A stretch of 64,000 nt of DNA from Jackrogersella multiformis (GCA_902806575.1 CADCXD010000004.1:1674001-1738000), one strand, 5' to 3'; shown: positions 1 through 12,539, numbered from the stretch's first letter. Notes: generated by a model not told the origin, from the letters alone. Made by a program: numbers and translations.

Positions 1-1812
1 GGACCTGGCCTCACAATTTAGCAACGCCCAGGATATTGACGCACAATGGAATTCGCAGCTCTTGACATACACCAACTTAGCTGGGTCAAACGACATCTTA
101 GCTTTTGGTCCGGTATTTCTAGGTCCTAACGTGACGCTCATCTATGAGGATGGGACGTTTGAAAGCCAGCAGACAGGGGCGATGCTGAACAGAAATGTAG
201 ACTTTTCTAGGATCGCCACAGGAGACGATTACTACGACAAGTTTTGCAACCCGGCCACAGCTCCGAACTCGACCGCTGCTCCAGCCGCCATGAGCCCACG
301 AACCAAGCGGAGTGTGACGCGACGTGCCACTCCGATAGATAGCTACCCCATTCCTTTCGTCCAAGAAAGCGAGGTAGGCTCAACCAAGGGGTTTTTCCTC
401 AACGGAACCGGATTCGACGACGTAGCTGTGCTGTCCATTTCGGCATTCGAGGATAGCAACGACCCTCAGTATCTGCCCAACTTCCAGAAAGCGGTGGCGA
501 CGTTCCTGAGCCAAAGTCGAAGTGCCGGAAAGCAGCGGCTAGTTATTGATCTCGCGGAAAACGGTGGTGGCTTCATCATGGCCGGGTTTGAGCTCTTCGC
601 GCAGGTCCGTCGATGATTCCGAAAGTAGGCGTCGGATAGCTTGATGTTTTGCTAACTCGTTGGCAGCTCTTCCCCGGCGTGAACCCCTTCAATGCTAATA
701 ATATGCGTCTCTCGGATAGCCTTGCAAATATCTCCCAGATACTTGCTACTCTTCCTCCCCTGCAGCAGGCAGCTTTTGCACAGGCTTCGGGTCTGCTATC
801 CAACTTATCGCCTACAGACTTGTTAAGACCTCAAGGAGATAAGTTCGCTTCGGTCAGCGACTTTTTAGGACCAGTTACTCTTCAAGGTGACAAGTTTACT
901 GCATACATTGAGCAACCACTAAACGTCCAGCCCAACTTCACCTTAACCGGCACCGGCAGTCGATCAAAGCCTCCACCAGCTGTCTTCAAACCCGAGAATG
1001 TGGTACTGCTTACCGACGGCAACTGCGGGTCGACATGTACCATATTTTCGTATCTCATGCTCTTCCAGATGAACGTGAAGACCGTGTCGGTGGGTGGACG
1101 GCCTCAAACCGGCAAAATGCAGTCCATCGGTGGCACAGAGGTAGGCAACCTCCTTTCCCCCCTTCGAATAATGTGCACATCTAGCAAGTATTGCACTAAC
1201 AGCATCCAACAGGGTTCACAAGTCCTGATGTTCTCAGAGATCTCCCAAATATCCGCATTGGCACTAAACAGCGTCAACGACACGGCCCAAGCGAAGCAGC
1301 TCCAGGGGAGCGAGCTCGGGATCCTAGCCCAAGGCTACGCGGTGCAGCGAGCCCTCAGCGCGGACTCGCCGGGGTCCGTCAACTTCAAGAACGCGTTCGC
1401 CCCGTCCGACTCGCAGACGCCCTTGCAGTTCCTATACGAAGCGGCCAACTGCCGCTTCTTCTACACGCCGCGGATGATAACGTCGGCCGAGCTGGTGTGG
1501 CGGTACGCCGTCAACGCGACGTGGACGGACCCCGCGGCGTATTGCGTGCCGGGGAGCATGGCCCCGGTGAACATGACCAAGGCCGTCGACTCGGCGTTTC
1601 AAAATACAGATAGCGGGAACACTGCGCCTACTGCGCCTGCAGCACCCTCGGGAAATAATGGAAATAATGCAAACAATGCAGGTAATAGGACGAATGGAGC
1701 AGGGGGTAACGACGATGACAAGAGAAATGCTGCTGAAAGGGCGCTTAGACAGACTAGATTGCAGGCGGCTGTGCTGCTGACGGCTGTGTCGATGATGATG
1801 CTATGCCTCTAA
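1..1812 (+). CDS. Secreted S41-family (CPAF-like) protease, 5' partial
   Basis: The frame is open from base 2, so the start lies left of the window; 582 residues are visible. Two exons join in phase 0 across a 62-bp intron at 605-666 (GTCCGT...GGCAG), which fuses ELFAQ to LFPGVNPF. The C-terminal half carries the two blocks typical of fungal S41 peptidases. The first is VIDLAENGGGF, just before the intron; the second is LLTDGNCGSTC, where the Ser after Gly is the expected nucleophile. The tail is Asn/Gly-rich low complexity and then a hydrophobic end (LQAAVLLTAVSMMMLCL), which suggests a GPI attachment signal and a cell-surface location. The family resembles the S41-like proteins found next to fungal peptide-product clusters (UstP type) and bacterial CPAF, but no such cluster is visible here. 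The substrate is unknown. The identity rests on motif recognition only. Confidence 0.8.
605..666 (+). other. Intron of the S41 protease gene
   Basis: The GT at 605 and AG at 665-666 are in phase 0. Removing the intron joins two long open frames and restores the spacing between the two conserved S41 blocks. Reading through would hit a stop at 614-616. Confidence 0.8.
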
Positions 1813-2474
1813 TACATTTAACAGCCTGGTCTAGGTCTCTCGGCGTCGAACCAACGGGTTAGATCGGTTACGAGAAATAGGGGTAAATTCCGTGAACATA
1901 ATGAAAGGTATGAGGTATGAAATATTGTTCTAGGTATACTAGGTGTATATATATATTTGGGGGTGTGTGTGTGTATCATATATATAATCATTACTCCTAG
2001 TCGCTGAAGATGGATTGAATGCTAATCAAGTGCCAAAGCGGTACGTCAACGACGATCCCTTACCGTGAAAGCTCGGAATGACTTCCTTTGCTACTCGATG
2101 CTGTCTGTAGGTCCGAGCTATAGCATAAAAAAATTAGTTACCACCTAGAAATTATAAACTGCCCAGGTGTTTTTCGTTTGCTTGCTGACTTAAAGATTTT
2201 ACTATATTTACCACTAAAACCTATACATATCCTAACAGTAAATACTAGCCCGACAGATAGTCGATAACATAACCATCGTTCACCGAGTACCAAGCGTAAA
2301 CAGCCCCCCGTTGACCTCCCGTGACGCCGAGGGCCGAAAGTACAAGCAGACCATAGAAGAAAAGACTCTGAGCAAACAAAGAGACGGCGCCCAGGCTATG
2401 AAGGGACAATTCCAGACGTGAAAAGGGACAGAAACTAGGGAAGTATATCTTATGAATAGACCTACAAGCAAGCT
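1813..2474. other. Convergent intergenic region with microsatellite
   Basis: This 662-bp gap lies between the 3' ends of the S41 protease (plus) and BUD6 (minus). It holds a TA run followed by a GT run at about 1946-1976. I see no coding signal. It presumably contains both 3' UTRs and polyadenylation sites. Confidence 0.6.
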
Positions 2475-5400
2475 TTATATACCATCTGCATCCGGAGTCT
2501 CAGCGGATACTTCCACTTCTTCTCCTTCTTCTTCTTCTTCTCCTTCCCCTTCTTCATTATTTCCCTCCTCTCCGACCGGGTCCTCGGGTACTAGGCCGTT
2601 CATCCGCTCCCATACTTCTCGTCGTATCCGGTCGTCTTTGGCTTTCCTCGCCCTCTCCACCTCCTCGAACCCGCCGCTCTTCTTCAATTTCCCCTCCTCG
2701 ACGAAATCGGTCAACTCCTTCGTCAGGGGATTCTCCCGCCGGCTCTCTAGTTCCTTCTGCCGCAGCTTCTCCGCGCGCTCTATGGCCTCTAGCCGATCCT
2801 CGTGGTTCGGCTGTAGCGCTCTGACCTCGCCTAGCACGCCCTCCTTTGCGGCGTTAGGATCGGCACTGTTCCCGAGACTGTGCAGACCCTTCGAGAACTG
2901 CCTTCCCGTGGGCGTGACGTCCTTCATCTGCTCCTTGGTGGCTTGTTCGACCAGCGCAAAGGTTTCGGAAGCCTTTTCGATGTCGTCTTGCAGGTCGACC
3001 ATGAGATCCTCCATGACCTTAAGCTCGTCACGGCCTTGACAAACTTCCTCCAATTCCTTCTCCCAAATCTTGGTCCAGACAGGTTTCTCTTGTTTCATAT
3101 AATCCTGCACCTTCTTGAGTTCCTGGGTTAAGAGTTGGATATCCTTAGACACGCCTTCGAGTTGGCGTGGCAAGGGTCTCACGCCGCGATTAACGACGTC
3201 CTTACGCAGGTCTTCGACAAGGTCTTGAAGATCGTCCACCTTGGTGACTAGGCGGTCAGAGTCTGAATTAAGTTGCTTACGACCCGTCGTCACGTAAGCA
3301 TAGCCCGAGTCACCCTTCCCATCCGGCACCGAAGCCTTCGCCGCTGCGACCTTGACATTAGCAGCCTTGGTCCGCAGCGAGGACATGGAGCTCTGAATGT
3401 CGGTCTGGAAGTTCGAGTACGTCTGCCGTATGACGGCAAGATCGCGGCGTAGGCTCTGCAATTCTCTAAGTTGGCTGGGGTTAAGCTTGGCGCCAGCGCC
3501 AGCTCCACCAGACTTAGCACCATCCATCATGGGTGGCGGCGCTGCGGCCATGCGAGCCATCTCCTTGGCTGATTCTAGTTGCCTATCAGACACTCTTTGA
3601 AGAGCAGATCCTTGATCGGTGATGTTCTGCTTCACCTCGTCCACCGCCTTTTTCAGAGCCCCGATGCCTTCGTCGAAATGTTTCTTGACCTCGTCAAGCG
3701 GCTCAACATTCAGTGCAAGGACTGTACGATCTTTGATGTCAGAAAGATCCTCAAGCTCGTGTCGTACCCCGGATATGGGATCTTGAATATATATTTCCGG
3801 CAGGTCACTTCCGTTTAGAGCAGTGTTCCAGGAAAACTTCTCGATGAATGCGAGTTGCAAGCGACCGATTGTTAAGTCTGTGTAGCCTTGTGGGAGCACG
3901 AATTTTTTAACCTTGGATTTGTATTGCAAGAACAACGTAAGCTCTTTGTCTAAGGGTGGCGATTGATATTGCATAGGTTGCTTCTGCTGCTTTTCCGGTG
4001 GTGTTTGAGGCCGCGGCCTAGATTCCACGGCTGTGTCTACCTCTATCTTCGGTCTCGGCTTCTCAGGCGACCCGGGAGGACCCATTGGGAAAGCATCGTC
4101 TAAAGGTCCAGATATGGTAGCGCTAGGCTTGTATTTCTCTTCTGGCGACCGAGCTGGTGGGCTATCTTGTCGAGGGGGGGCTAAAGTGATGCTGGGGCCT
4201 TCTTCGTTCACCCTACTAGGTATCCTAACTGGCGAAGACGAGTCGTATGCATTTTTCGATTGGTTAGATGCATTACGATTATGTCGTAAAGATTCCCGGA
4301 CTTGGACTGCTCGCATCGACTCTCTTACCTCCCCGCGTCCTCGGTTTGGTATTGGGGTATTTTGAGTAGGTAGCATGGGCACGCCATTGGTGGGAGCTCC
4401 TAAATGTTTGGATATCTGATAGGCAGAGTATCTTCGTGACGCCCTTCTTTCTAAGTCTCCTCCCCTTTGCAAAGCAGCCAGGGCGCTCTGTTGGGACTTT
4501 GGCGGCGGTGGTGGTGGAGGGGGCGGGGGGAAGGCGTCGATATCTATACCAGGGCCTGTACGTATCGCGGTTCCGTCTCCAGGGTATGGCAAGAGCACGG
4601 GTATGTTCTGCATTGTATTGCTTGACATGGATGATTGTTCAGAGTTAAAGGAGGCGCCCGACTGATCTCGCGGAAGAAGTCGTCGATTGGGAGATTGGTT
4701 GGCTCCCAGCGGACCTTCGCTCTGAAGTGCTGGTGTCATCCTTTCATTTTGTGGTGGTGCGGCGTACCCGTTCTCGAGGCCTTCGTTCAGGAGGGATGTG
4801 AGACCAGTGTTATTACTTCCAGTGGTACTGCTGCTCATGGTACGGCCGGCAATGCCACTTGATTCGGGGGAACTGCCCCCGTCTTTATCCCGAGTTTGTT
4901 TCTGCCGAAGTTTTTGTTGTTTTCTTTTTAGGCCGTGTAGAAGGTGGATGATGATATCTCGTATCCGTGGTAGATATTTTTCGAGACTTTCCGTATTAGC
5001 TTCCTGACTTAACGTAGCCTCTAATATATGTCTGAGGCTTTCGGGGACGTTCCCTAGGTCGGACGTGTCAACATTAATTGCTGTAAATGCGCGACATGCC
5101 ATATTAAACTCATAACCTAATCTGACGTAGACATCGGACACTTGGGTATCGGTAGCCTGGCCACGCGACCACTGCGTAAGGGTTTCGAGGAGTTGTTTCG
5201 TCGCAACGAGTAGATGTGTTACACTTTTTTCTATTTGCGAAAGCGGCATGGATGCGCCGTTGGTTTGCTGCGAGAATGACATATGGTCAACATCCCAAGT
5301 GGACAAATGTAGATGTTATGAAGTTATAAAAGCATTTAAAAACTAAAATAAATAGAAATATGAACGAGACGAGGGGAGGGGAGGGGAGGGGAACAAAGAC

Positions 5401-5658
5401 AAAGGACAACGAGATAGAATAATCAAAAAGTCCTAAGGCAACAAAAAACTGCAAGGGCATATTTGTGTTTGTGTTATTTCAATCCCAACTCACATTACGC
5501 CTTGAACTACCTCCAGCCGATCTACTTGAAGCGGTGGACGAGCGCGGTTGCATAGTCGCAGGCGACATCGATCGCATGGGGAGATTCGACAGAGGAGCGC
5601 CATCAGGTCCTGGAGACCGTCGCTGTAACGACCGTTGCGAGGGATTCGGAGCCTGCAT
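2475..5658 (-). CDS. BUD6: Actin-interacting protein 3 / Bud6 polarity factor
   Basis: This is the fungal Aip3/Bud6 homologue, a formin (Bni1) and actin-monomer partner that works in the polarisome at growing tips. The large exon runs 5267..2475. Its start lacks an ATG that fits the family, and a small 5' exon at 5658..5494 (MQAPNPSQRSLQRR...SSRRN) joins it in phase 0 over a 226-bp intron (GTGAGT...TCGCAG), giving 985 residues. The N-terminal block (QIEKSVTHLLVATKQLLE) and the C-terminal Aip3 domain (roughly residues 490-880, including VKKFVLPQGYTDLTIGRLQL and long helical heptads) are diagnostic. Between them is a disordered region with a ten-proline run and many Ser/Pro. The C-terminus is a Glu-rich acidic tail. 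The upstream exon is inferred from the splice consensus, frame and sequence character, not from transcripts. Confidence 0.93.
5268..5493 (-). other. BUD6 intron 1 with (GGGGA)n tract
   Basis: The donor GTGAGT begins at 5493 on the minus strand and the acceptor CAG ends at 5268, both in phase 0. On the plus strand the intron contains four GGGG runs separated by single A residues (about 5373-5391). This is a potential G-quadruplex on the template strand and a C-rich tract in the transcript. Confidence 0.7.
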
Positions 5659-7049
5659 ATCGACCTCGTCTCTTTAACCTCTCTCTTCTCCCTTAACTTT
5701 CTTTTATATATACCCTTCCTCCTCCTCTTTCTTCCTTATCGGCTTGAGATTGCGTCCTAAACTCCAATATTATGCCAACGTTTCAAATAATCAGGCGCAG
5801 AACGCAGTCATTCGTGCGGAACGTGATCGAAGTCCAAAAAGCGATGAAGAGGTCTATTGAATCAAATGTAGTGATCAGAATTTCGTGATGTGGAATGTTC
5901 GCGATGGGAAGGAGGTCGAGTAAGTTAAATCCGAAGTTCGAATGGTCGATGATGACGGATCAGAAGCGATGAGCATTTGCCCGCGTGAGGCGCGACGTCG
6001 AAAAGGACGAGAGAGAGCCCGACTAACGCTAGTCCTATTTGGGTCAAGCCTATCCAGGCAGGGGGCAAGGATCAAACACGGTAACGTTCGGAGTCGGGAT
6101 AAAGTTGAACATCCTCGGTGCCCAGGAGTCTGAGCTTTTTTAGCTTTAGAGGGGGATGGATGTTGTGGTCATACCGTCCTTGCTCCTACCAGACAAACAG
6201 ACAGACTACTAGGTACCTAAGTACATATCCCCGAAAAGCTTAGAAGGCCGCTAGAACAACGTTTCAGGATAGATCCACCCACAATTCCACTTCTTCCAAC
6301 CTAGGAGGTACTATTAGGTATTTAACTTTAACAGTACAATTGGATGACAATATACTACCTACCTAAGGTAGGAACTTTACCATTTCTTGCTTGGATAATC
6401 TGCAACTAAATATTTGGCAATTTGATCGTATTGGTCGTCGAAAATTACCTACACGTCATATGCAAGTTTCGTTTAACATCCTACCTCTCAAAAAAGGTTA
6501 TTACCATGCCGAACAGGTAATGACTCGCATTAGATAGCACCTGATAGCTTCGTATAAACGACTCGTAAATCTTCGTGCGGCTGAATAGTTCAGCTACGAT
6601 GCTTCGGTATTGAGGTTCCCTGAAAGCCGCGTGTCGGTATACCTAAATTAAGCATCAGTCCTAAATCTATAATACTGATCCCAAGGGTTATTGTTGTCGA
6701 AAATAGTGGTGCCTATTTCCTATACTACCCAGGTATGCAGGTACGTATAGTACCATAGGAATTGACGTATCATCTACAGAATCACAGGCATTCTATGTCG
6801 CATGATATGACCGTAAGTAGCTAAAGTCCTACAGTAACACGTCAGCACTAACAAGTCACTGTCCTCTTGCTTGCTAGAGATCAGGTTTATAATGATCCCT
6901 ATACACGACAGCTTAATAGCCAACAGGCGGGTGTATATATATATATACCTACCTGGGTACCTATCACAGCAGATTAGCAGAGAGGACGGGCTTACGCTAT
7001 TGAGAGCACCTGGACATTTACTTATACCGTTCTGTGCATAACAAGAACA
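5659..7049. other. Divergent intergenic region (BUD6 / monooxygenase)
   Basis: This 1.39-kb gap separates the BUD6 start (minus) from the FAD monooxygenase start (plus). Near BUD6 it is pyrimidine-rich on the plus strand, with TATATATA at about 5705-5712. The middle holds several short palindromic CTAGGTACCTA-like motifs (6211-6220 and 6301-6320). Nothing coding is supported. Confidence 0.5.
6934..6947 (+). promoter_or_regulatory. TATA-like run upstream of the monooxygenase
   Basis: An alternating TA run of 14 bases lies about 100 bp before the ATG at 7050. The position fits a TATA box with a short 5' UTR. It could equally be a simple repeat; similar TA runs occur elsewhere in intergenic DNA here. 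Confidence 0.35.
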
Positions 7050-8291
7050 ATGCCTTCTCCGAAAATCGCTATCATAGGGGCTGGTCCAGCCGGTTGTATG
7101 CTGGGACGGATTCTATCGTTATCTCATATCCCTTTCACAATCTACGAAAGCGACACGAGCCCGAACTACCGCTCTCAAGGAGGCACCTTAGATCTACACC
7201 CCGGGACAGGTCTAACGGCTATGAAGGAGGCTCAATTATGGAATGAATTTCTGGAACATGCCCGTTTTGATGGTGATTACTTCATGATGGCCGACAAAGA
7301 TCTCAAACCCTTCATACAGATAGGCCCAAGCAACAAGCTCAGCGAGAGGCCCGAAATTGACCGCTCTCAGCTGCGTAGGATCCTCACAGAATCACTCCCG
7401 GAGGGAACTATCAAGTGGGGGCATCGTCTACAACAAGTCGAGGAGGGAAATACTTTAATCTTCGATCACACAACGGAGTCAGGTTTCGATCTCGTCATTG
7501 GGTGTGAGGGAGGCTGGAGCAAGGTCCGAAGCTACATTTCGCCGGTGGTGAAACCACACTATACTGGGGTAGGATATTACCGTCTCTCGATAGTAGATGC
7601 GGAAACCACTGCACCAGCTCTTTACAAGATCGTTAATCGCGGGAGCATATTTGCCAGCTCGAATGGTCAGAGGATGGCTATACAGCAGATGGGAGATGGG
7701 AGCCTCAACGTTGCGTGGGCCACGCGCCGTCCCGAAAACTGGACACAGGATTGTGGATACGACCCCCATAACATCGACCAAGTAAAGAAGGCAATCCTTA
7801 AGGAGATAGATGATTGGAATCCGCAGCTTCACGAAGCGATCGAGAAGGCACACGAGAGCGTATGCGACCCAAAAAACCTCTACCAGCTCCCCGTTGGTTG
7901 GAATTGGGAGCACCGCCGCGGAGCAACGATCATCGGAGATGCCGCGCATTTGATGGCCCCGTTCGCCGGCGAAGGGGTGAATGTTGCGTTTGACGACGCG
8001 CGGAAGCTCGCTGCTGCTATCATCAGAGCAGTGCAAGCGGGCGGCGGGCTAGACCAGCTCGATAAGGAAGTGCAGGCATTTGAGGGGGAAATGTTTACAC
8101 GTATGGAAGTTTATCAACGACAGACGGAAGATGTCATGAAGCTGTGGTTCTTTAGCGAGGGTAATATGTGGGATGTCGTGCCGAAAGTGATGCTAACCCA
8201 CACCAAAGCAAAGGTGCCAGCCGTCTTGTATCCTCTAGCCTGGGTACTCATAAATTTGTATTGGTTCATCAAGACTAGGGTCTCTAGTTAG
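7050..8291 (+). CDS. FAD-dependent monooxygenase, TetX/aromatic hydroxylase type
   Basis: This is a single-exon gene of 413 residues. The N-terminus has the Rossmann FAD-binding motif GAGPAGCMLG (residues 10-19). In the middle is a degenerate DG-type motif (CEGGWSKVRS, with Gly-Gly replacing the usual Ala-Asp). The second FAD motif is GDAAHLMAPFAGEGVNVAF near residues 296-314. This is the group A flavin hydroxylase architecture, which uses NAD(P)H and O2 to hydroxylate a small substrate; the closest general type is TetX-like proteins annotated in many fungi. The C-terminal 25 residues are hydrophobic (VLYPLAWVLINLYWFI) and could anchor the protein in a membrane. No synthase or other tailoring enzyme flanks it, so membership of a biosynthetic cluster is not supported. 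The substrate cannot be deduced. Confidence 0.88.
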   Translation: MPSPKIAIIGAGPAGCMLGRILSLSHIPFTIYESDTSPNYRSQGGTLDLHPGTGLTAMKEAQLWNEFLEHARFDGDYFMMADKDLKPFIQIGPSNKLSERPEIDRSQLRRILTESLPEGTIKWGHRLQQVEEGNTLIFDHTTESGFDLVIGCEGGWSKVRSYISPVVKPHYTGVGYYRLSIVDAETTAPALYKIVNRGSIFASSNGQRMAIQQMGDGSLNVAWATRRPENWTQDCGYDPHNIDQVKKAILKEIDDWNPQLHEAIEKAHESVCDPKNLYQLPVGWNWEHRRGATIIGDAAHLMAPFAGEGVNVAFDDARKLAAAIIRAVQAGGGLDQLDKEVQAFEGEMFTRMEVYQRQTEDVMKLWFFSEGNMWDVVPKVMLTHTKAKVPAVLYPLAWVLINLYWFIKTRVSS

Positions 8292-11200
8292 TCATCTCAC
8301 TTATTTTCATATTCAATCGGAGTTTAGTGTTGTTGAAGGCGTGGAGTTAAGAACGGCTGGATCTTCTCGCATGGCGCATTTCCGCAATTCTCACTTGGAT
8401 GATTAATGTTTAGTATTGTGTTATTTTATACGGTTCGTACTACCAGGAGGGTATATCATGACCATAGCAAAGCCATATATATTATTGCGTGCAACTATCA
8501 CACGCGACTCCTATATATAAGCTGTTTGTATTAATAAATAAAATATCATTGTGTGTTACTTTACTGCAGTTGTCCTCTCGTCTCTCGTTTCAAGTCCTTA
8601 GATTAGCGAAATCCATCGCTGGAGGCGAGACATGGTCCTCATCCGATTGATTCGAATCCGATGTGACTTCGATCGGACGGGAACTCCCATAGCGCGGGGA
8701 CGGCGTGCAGGGGGGGCTGGGTATTGCAGAACGCCGCTTGCACAGCTGCAGATCTTGTTTCCCATTCTTTCTATACCACCTGAAGGCGAACGCAAACGGG
8801 TCTCGTTTCCATTAATACTGATGCTTACCTAGGTAGCCGCTTAGGTGAGAATGGTAGAAACTTGACCAGACCGAAAACCCGGCATGAGCCCCGAGAGCGT
8901 CTGCATCGAACGACTGTTTGTTCAATAACCTACCAGCTACCTAGGTACCTACATAGGTTAGGTAGGGTATGGCCGCCCTGCCATCGTGTAACATTTCGAG
9001 CAAGGCGCAGATTCTGCATTAGGTACCTTTTTTCGCTTCACCTCATGATGTTTAGCCCTAATATAGCAGCCTTAGGGTTGCAATGGGCTATCGTCAGAGT
9101 AGCAACAGCATCTGAGCCTCACGAGTCTCCAACCATACCACACACCACCAAACTAAAGATTGATGATACTTGGAAATATTTTGGCATTTGTAGTTCCATT
9201 CCCGCAAGGCGCAGTAGGAGTCCCGAGGCAAACGAAGTAGATTCTGAAAAGAGATGTTCTTTCCCACAACGATATCGCGGGGGCTACCATGGAAAATTGA
9301 GGATCGTAGAAGAGGTTGTCCTAGTTGCCTAGGCCTTGGGACTAGCTAGTGCTGTCGATCTAACAAGGGTTATTTTGAGGGCACCTTTCCATCTTTCCTA
9401 GAGCCAACTCCATCTCAGAGATAAGTGAGTAGGTACCTAGGTAGGTAGTCAGACAACAACTATACCTAGGTACCGAATAATAGGTGCATTAGAATGCCTT
9501 GAGTGGTTACACTTGCACAACTACCAACTACTCAACTTGAAGCGAGCCAAGAGAACACTAGGCTTATTTTACATACGGTACCTCCTTTCTTCTACTCATG
9601 CAACATGAGACTACTTAGGTAATTATGAGGCTCACAATGTCAGCATTTTACTTACACCTGATTCAGTAAAGGCCACTTGTGTCACGAACAAACGTCTCAC
9701 GCCTCTTATAGCCTTAAAGACTCTAAAATAGGTCTATCTCCCCGGTCGAATTGGGAGGCTATGCGAAACACTTATCGGATACTAAGAGTAAGTCTTACAA
9801 GGCAACTTAGTTTACCTAATTGGAATAAACTTCACATCGTGAGGCTGCGCTACTTGTAAACAACGCTTTGTAAAACTAACATACAACTAAAGCGCCATCG
9901 TTCATGCATGATGGGTACCTACTCCACGACTTAACTCTGGGATTCTAGTACGCCCGATGTGTTGCTTTTATTGTAGAGCCTAAACGAAGACCTAACGTGC
10001 TTTAAAAGGTCTGGTAAATGGCAATAATTAAACAGGAGGTACGTGTCAGGATGTTTAAATCATAGCCATAATAGTGTAATTATAATTTACCTAGGTAGTT
10101 ATAGCGGTTGGCTGGTATAGAACTTATTGGCAAGGCATATGCAAATCCCTGAATGTCGACACTAGTAAAGCTCGCTTGGGGAATGGCTACATAGAGAATT
10201 GGCCTGATAAAGTAGAAAGCTGGTCTCAAAAGTTGGCCTTCCATGCAATGATGCAATGCTTAAACGAAATGGAAAATAACCCCAAATTAAGGTGTTAGAT
10301 ATATATTATTCAGCAACTATTTAATGGGTGAAGTAAGCTCTGTTTATGTCATTAGTTGACAACTTTGATCCCTTTAATATTTCCATTTACAAGTACTTAC
10401 TTACATTAAGTACCTAGTAAGTGCATAAGTATATTGATATAAACATATTAAGTTATGCTTAAGGTACCTAACTTTACTGTGTCGGCAGTAAATTTCGTCA
10501 TTTTCGGATCATAAGGCCTCTTTTTAATGATATTTCATGTTTATACATACGTAGGTACCTGCTTGCGCGCGAATATCTCGAGTGTTACGTACCAGGTACC
10601 TAGGTATTAACTGCGCAGTTTCGCAACTTCTAGATATCCTTGGAGGTATTACTTACATTCTTTATTTAACTCCATGTCCTTATGTGAATACATTCTCTCT
10701 TAACCAACGCACTTCGAGTAGGTATGTCCTAACCTAATGCCATTTATACATCTTATGTAAGGTTTTTATTTTATTGTTACCCTTTCCTTCCTAAAAATAG
10801 GTTCCTCGTTAAATATAATAATCAAACAATCACTCAAAGTTCAAATCACAAAAGCCAGCTAATTCTTTTTAGCGATTACCTAAGTAAAAAGACCTGATAG
10901 CACGGCCCTTATCCACTTAATATTTACAGTGTGAAAAGGAAAGAAGGTACGGCAGAGTTGTACCAAGTCAGACCACATTTAGCCCCTCCAAACCAAACCA
11001 ATCACTTCCCGCTCCCAGGTTTTGGCGCTCGGACCATAACCACCACCCTTCGCACTTCGAAAAAGAAAGAGCTCCCGCAACGTCAACCCTTGGCCCATAC
11101 CTGACCGAAAAAGCACACCAAAGCCCACACCTAAGCCGATCTGTTAGTATTTCAAAGTACCCAAAGTACCCACAGAACGTAGAGGACGACATGTAACTCG

Positions 11201-11690
11201 CCCACCTCGACTGGGACGTTAATCACCACAACCACAACCACAACCTCCACTTTCCCTTCAACTTATTCTCCAACCTTGCTAATCGTCGTCGCTCTCTAGA
11301 CCAAGAGCAAAGAAGCAACGTCCCCTGCGACGAGAGGGTCATCTTCCTTTACAGCACCGAGAGCTGGGGGTTGCCGAAGGGAAGACGACAAGCAGCGACA
11401 GTTCAAAGGTTGACAGTTGACAGTTGACGAGCAAAATAAGCCCGAGGTGAGACACGACGCCTGATTTCTATTACCGTTCACTCTTTTGACCAAGCAGCAA
11501 CCCAGCACAGCACCTAGTACCTAGCACCCATCACTCATCACCCAGCTCCAAGTTCCCAGCACCACAAGCACTTAGCACCACCCAGTACACCCGGCACATC
11601 TCCAGTACGTACACTAGGTATATACGCCTACATAATTATTTTAGGTACCTAGCATGGTCATCCGTGGCCAGCTGCTGGCCCGCACTGCCC
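8292..11690. other. Large intergenic tract without recognisable genes
   Basis: About 3.4 kb in which all open frames are short, lack ATG starts or lack any protein-like character. The composition is moderately AT-rich but still has plenty of CA/TG, so it is not RIP-mutated. It is peppered with palindromic variants of TACCTAGGTA (around 8937-8957, 9430-9449, 9462-9472, 10089-10098, 10580-10606), often beside runs of ACCT/AGGT. Functional non-coding RNA cannot be excluded. Confidence 0.5.
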
Positions 11691-12539
11691 TGCCCTTTTT
11701 TTTTTTCTTCTTGTCGAGGCCGTGTGTTCGGTGTTCGCCCAGAACAAGAACACAGACAGAATTGATTTCAGAAGAGCGAACGAGCCAGCGACTTTGACCA
11801 CTCTTTTTTCCCCCAGTAACTTCCAGTCTTCCCAATCTATCTCTGTGGTTAACAAAGCAGTTTTTTCTTCTTCTTCTCTTCGACCTCTAGACCATTTTCC
11901 TCTTTGTCTTATTCGCAATCACTCTCTATCGTGGGCAGCAAGCTGCCAATAATTCTTTCCCGTTTCGATCAAGCCTCCCACACACCCCTTGCGCTCTTTC
12001 TATTAATCCTCTTGTTTTTTTCTCTAATGCGCTGACGTCCAGCGTTCCATCCCACAGTCAAACTGCTACCCGGCAGAAGGCCTGGACATCGGCCAGAAGT
12101 AGCACCGTCATTACAACCAGCTCGACGCCTCCTAATCCAACTCAGCGAAGCTTGTCTTTCAAGGGGCAAGCAAGCTCCATTTGATTCTCGTCAAGAAGTG
12201 AGTTAGCCCAACCTTTTCACGATCCTGAGCTCCTTGTGCTACGTCGGGCTCAGATTCGCGTCACCTCCACCACATCACACCTCCTTCCCTCAGATCCGCG
12301 CTAGCTGTTCCCGAACCGCAACTTTCTCATTGAAAACCTCATCGTTCCATCCTCACCAAAATCGTCAATTGCAACCCATACATAATATCCGCGGAGTCTG
12401 CAAATCCTCTATCTATTCCACTTCAGCTCACCAGTCATTTTTGTACAGGGTCAAAGGATTCGGATTACTAGGTATCACTCACAGTGACGAGTACCAAGAT
12501 ATCTTCTCGCACTTGTCCGATTTCATCTGCCACCTGAGA
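11691..12539 (+). other. Probable long 5' leader of the PBP1 gene
   Basis: This stretch is pyrimidine-rich (T run at 11697-11706, TTC/CTT repeats at 11860-11885). It has a strong donor GTGAGT near 12197 and good acceptors at about 12294 (CCCTCAG) and 12455 (TTTGTACAG), as expected of a spliced 5' UTR or upstream coding exon. There is no ATG between the acceptor at 12294 and the ATG at 12540. The last 50 bases before 12540 read as plausible Lsm-fold sequence (DEYQDIFSHLSDFICHLR), so part of the coding region may begin here. The true start is undecided. Confidence 0.5.

Noticed and set aside
8862..9332. A 156-codon frame in the large intergenic tract
   Set aside because: It begins without ATG, contains the palindromic repeat words within its span and shows no domain or codon-use signal.
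12045..12196. An N-terminal ataxin-2 exon (TATRQKAWTSARSS...)
   Set aside because: The string looks a little like fungal Pbp1 N-termini, but the frame hits a stop before the GTGAGT donor and has no in-frame ATG, so no exon could be built.
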